A stretch of DNA of 64,000 bases, taken from NCBI GenBank assembly GCA_019112635.1, contig DXIX01000028.1, forward strand, positions 47,971 through 111,970. The letters run 5' to 3'. This document shows, piece by piece, positions 62,404 to 64,000 of this stretch (positions within the stretch are counted from its first letter, which is position 1; every line of letters starts with the position of its first letter). The notes under the pieces were generated by a model, which saw only the letters and a list, made by a program, of their open reading frames with translations, was not told the DNA's origin and did not search any database. The position numbers were made by a program, and so were the translations under genes. Source of the stretch: Candidatus Blautia intestinigallinarum. GTDB lineage: Bacteria > Bacillota > Clostridia > Lachnospirales > Lachnospiraceae.

Positions 62404-63486
62404 TTAACTGTTTTCCTCCTCAAATTTTTTCATAAACGCTACCAGCGCCTCGACACCTTCCACAGGCATTGCGTTGTAGATGCTGGCTCTCATACCACCC
62501 ACGGTACGGTGGCCTTTCAGATTCTCCAGACCTGCCTCTTTTGCCTCTTCGACAAATTTGGCGTCCATCTCCTTGCTGCCAGTGACAAATGGAACATTCA
62601 TCAGAGAACGGGAAGCCGGTTCCACAGTTCCCCGGAACAGATTGCTCTGATCCAGATAATCGTAGAGAATCTTGGCTTTTCTCTCATTGCGCTCCTTCAT
62701 TGCCTGAAGGCCGCCCATCTTCTTCAGCCATTTGAATACTTTCCCGCAGATATAGATACAATAGCAGTTCGGTGTGTTATACATGGAGCCTGCATCTGCG
62801 TGGGTCTTGAATTTCATCATGGTGGGGGTTCCTTCCAGCACATCATCCGTGATCAGATCATCCCGGACAATGGAGATCACCATTCCAGCAGGTCCGATGT
62901 TTTTCTGAACGCCGCCGTAGACGATTCCATATTTGCTCACATCCATGGGTTCTGACAGGAAGCAGGAAGATACGTCGGATACCAGAATTTTTCCCTTGGT
63001 ATTCGGCAGTGTCTTGTATTTGGTCCCGTAAATGGTATTGTTCTCACAGATATAGACATAGTCTGCGTCCTCACTGATCGGCAGATCGGAACAGTCCGGA
63101 ATATAGCTGAAGGTCTTATCCTCGGAAGACGCGATCTTGTTGGCCTTTCCGTATTTCTGGCCTTCCTGCCATGCTTTCTTCGCCCACTGTCCGGTCACAA
63201 TGTAGTCTGCCACACGGTTTTTCATCAGATTCATGGGAATCATGGCAAACTGGAGAGAAGCTCCTCCCTGCAAAAACAGAACTTTGTAGTTCTCCGGAAT
63301 CTGCAGAAGATCTCTTAAATCCGCCTCTGCCTCATCAATAATCTGCTGAAAAGCCGAAGAACGGTGGCTCATCTCCATCACGGACATACCCGTTCCGCGG
63401 TAATCCATCATTTCCTCTGCCGCTTCTTTGAGCACTTCCTCCGGCAGGACGGCAGGGCCTGCTGAGAAATTATACACTCGACTCAT
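62404..63486 (-). CDS. serC: Phosphoserine aminotransferase
   Basis: 360 residues, PLP enzyme converting phosphohydroxypyruvate to phosphoserine. N-terminal YNFSAGPAVLPEEVL, GGASLQFAMIP, and the PLP lysine in YGGVQKNIGPAG (about 195). AGGAGG precedes the ATG, whose start overlaps the stop of the upstream acetolactate synthase (ATGA). The operon order ilvB-serC-serA links branched-chain and serine synthesis. Confidence 0.95.
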   Translation of the reverse strand: MSRVYNFSAGPAVLPEEVLKEAAEEMMDYRGTGMSVMEMSHRSSAFQQIIDEAEADLRDLLQIPENYKVLFLQGGASLQFAMIPMNLMKNRVADYIVTGQWAKKAWQEGQKYGKANKIASSEDKTFSYIPDCSDLPISEDADYVYICENNTIYGTKYKTLPNTKGKILVSDVSSCFLSEPMDVSKYGIVYGGVQKNIGPAGMVISIVRDDLITDDVLEGTPTMMKFKTHADAGSMYNTPNCYCIYICGKVFKWLKKMGGLQAMKERNERKAKILYDYLDQSNLFRGTVEPASRSLMNVPFVTGSKEMDAKFVEEAKEAGLENLKGHRTVGGMRASIYNAMPVEGVEALVAFMKKFEEENS

Positions 63487-64000
63487 TTTTTTATATCCTC
63501 CTCATCAAATACATCTTCCAGATTCGCGCCGGCTGGAACCATCGGGAATACCATCTGGTCTTCGTCGATCACGCACTCAAGCACAATCACGCCTTCACCT
63601 TCCAGCGCGCGCTTCAGTGCCGGCTCCACCTCTTCCTGCTTCGTGACACGGATTCCCTGACATCCCATGGACTCTGCCAGTTTGATATAATCCACCTTAT
63701 CTCTCAGAATGGTCTGAGAATAACGGTTATCATAGAACAGATCCTGCCACTGGTGAACCATACCCAGAACATGGTTGTTCATGATAATCTCAATCAGATG
63801 ATGACCGCTTCTGACTGCTGTGGCCAGCTCATTCATATTCATTCGGAAACATCCGTCACCTGTAATATTGACAATGGTACTGCCCGGTTTTCCGTAGGAA
63901 GCGCCGATGGCTGCTCCCAGGCCAAATCCCATTGTTCCAAGACCGCCGGAAGTCAGAAAGCTCCTCGGTCTCTTATATTTATAATACTGAGCCGCCCACA
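63483..64000 (-). CDS. ilvB: Acetolactate synthase large subunit, C-terminal part (partial)
   Basis: About 172 C-terminal residues of a TPP enzyme, cut by the window edge. GDGCFRMNMNELATAVRSGHHLIEIIMNNHVLGMVHQWQDLFY contains the GDG...NN Mg-TPP motif with the MVHQWQ signature typical of acetolactate synthase. The stop overlaps serC. The 5' part lies beyond position 64000. Confidence 0.93.
   Translation of the reverse strand, partial: WAAQYYKYKRPRSFLTSGGLGTMGFGLGAAIGASYGKPGSTIVNITGDGCFRMNMNELATAVRSGHHLIEIIMNNHVLGMVHQWQDLFYDNRYSQTILRDKVDYIKLAESMGCQGIRVTKQEEVEPALKRALEGEGVIVLECVIDEDQMVFPMVPAGANLEDVFDEEDIKK

Overview
The window reads as chromosome of a low-to-mid GC gut Firmicute, most likely a Lachnospiraceae (Blautia/Ruminococcus/Dorea-like) clostridium. 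The basis is the mix of galactoside and host-glycan genes, strong AGGAGG ribosome sites, class-specific families (RACo-type corrinoid activators, DUF2284, DUF362, minimal SufC-SufB, NimA-like) and frequent GTG/TTG starts. Genus is inference. No prophage, transposase, rRNA or CRISPR array was seen.

Layout. 1-3.3 kb: the end of a sensor histidine kinase, then an ABC ATPase and FtsX-type permease (envelope-stress or peptide-resistance module). 3.3-12.7 kb: a beta-galactoside locus with GH42 and GH2 beta-galactosidases, an AraC regulator and a three-gene sugar ABC importer. The lacZ promoter and the importer promoter carry the same 10-base box at the same distance from the -10. 13-18 kb: a tight operon of a GH112 galactosyl phosphorylase (lacto-N-biose/galacto-N-biose type), a MATE exporter, a second AraC regulator and a membrane protein. 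18-22 kb: a MarR regulator with a cysteine cluster and a palindromic operator, clpC with an McsA-like partner, and an Asp/Ser repeat lipoprotein. 22-28 kb: unknown protein, DUF2284, RACo-type activator, an MFS exporter behind an FMN-riboswitch-like leader with an atypical 5' half, and a second MATE exporter. 28-35 kb: YoaK/DUF1275, LytTR and LysR regulators, a split chromate transporter, MBL hydrolase and HelD. 35-40 kb: a coiled-coil ORF bounded by inverted repeats and a huge Cna-B surface protein broken by a frameshift.

40-54 kb: a ferredoxin-less RACo-like ATPase, YkgJ, the minimal SUF pair, homocysteine methyltransferase, and a long minus-strand run (D-aminoacylase-like amidohydrolase, potABCD, ptsI, DUF362 ferredoxin). 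53.6-55.2 kb is a decayed stretch holding gene remnants, tRNA-Thr(CGT) and an unassigned structured RNA candidate. 55-61 kb: HTH/Uma2 pair, NimA-like, MscS, a GlgB-like protein with altered active-site motifs, and a fructokinase-like kinase. 61-64 kb: an ilvB-serC-serA operon, cut by the window edge.

How parts fit together (inference): the importer brings in galactosides, GH2/GH42 hydrolyse them, and the GH112 enzyme phosphorolyses beta-1,3-galactosyl-HexNAc units; the two AraC regulators are the likely sugar sensors. The most attention-worthy items are the FMN-like variant leader, the paired AraC boxes, the repressor-type operator before the decayed 54-kb gene and pot operon, the unassigned RNA at 54.34-54.47 kb and the degenerate GlgB.
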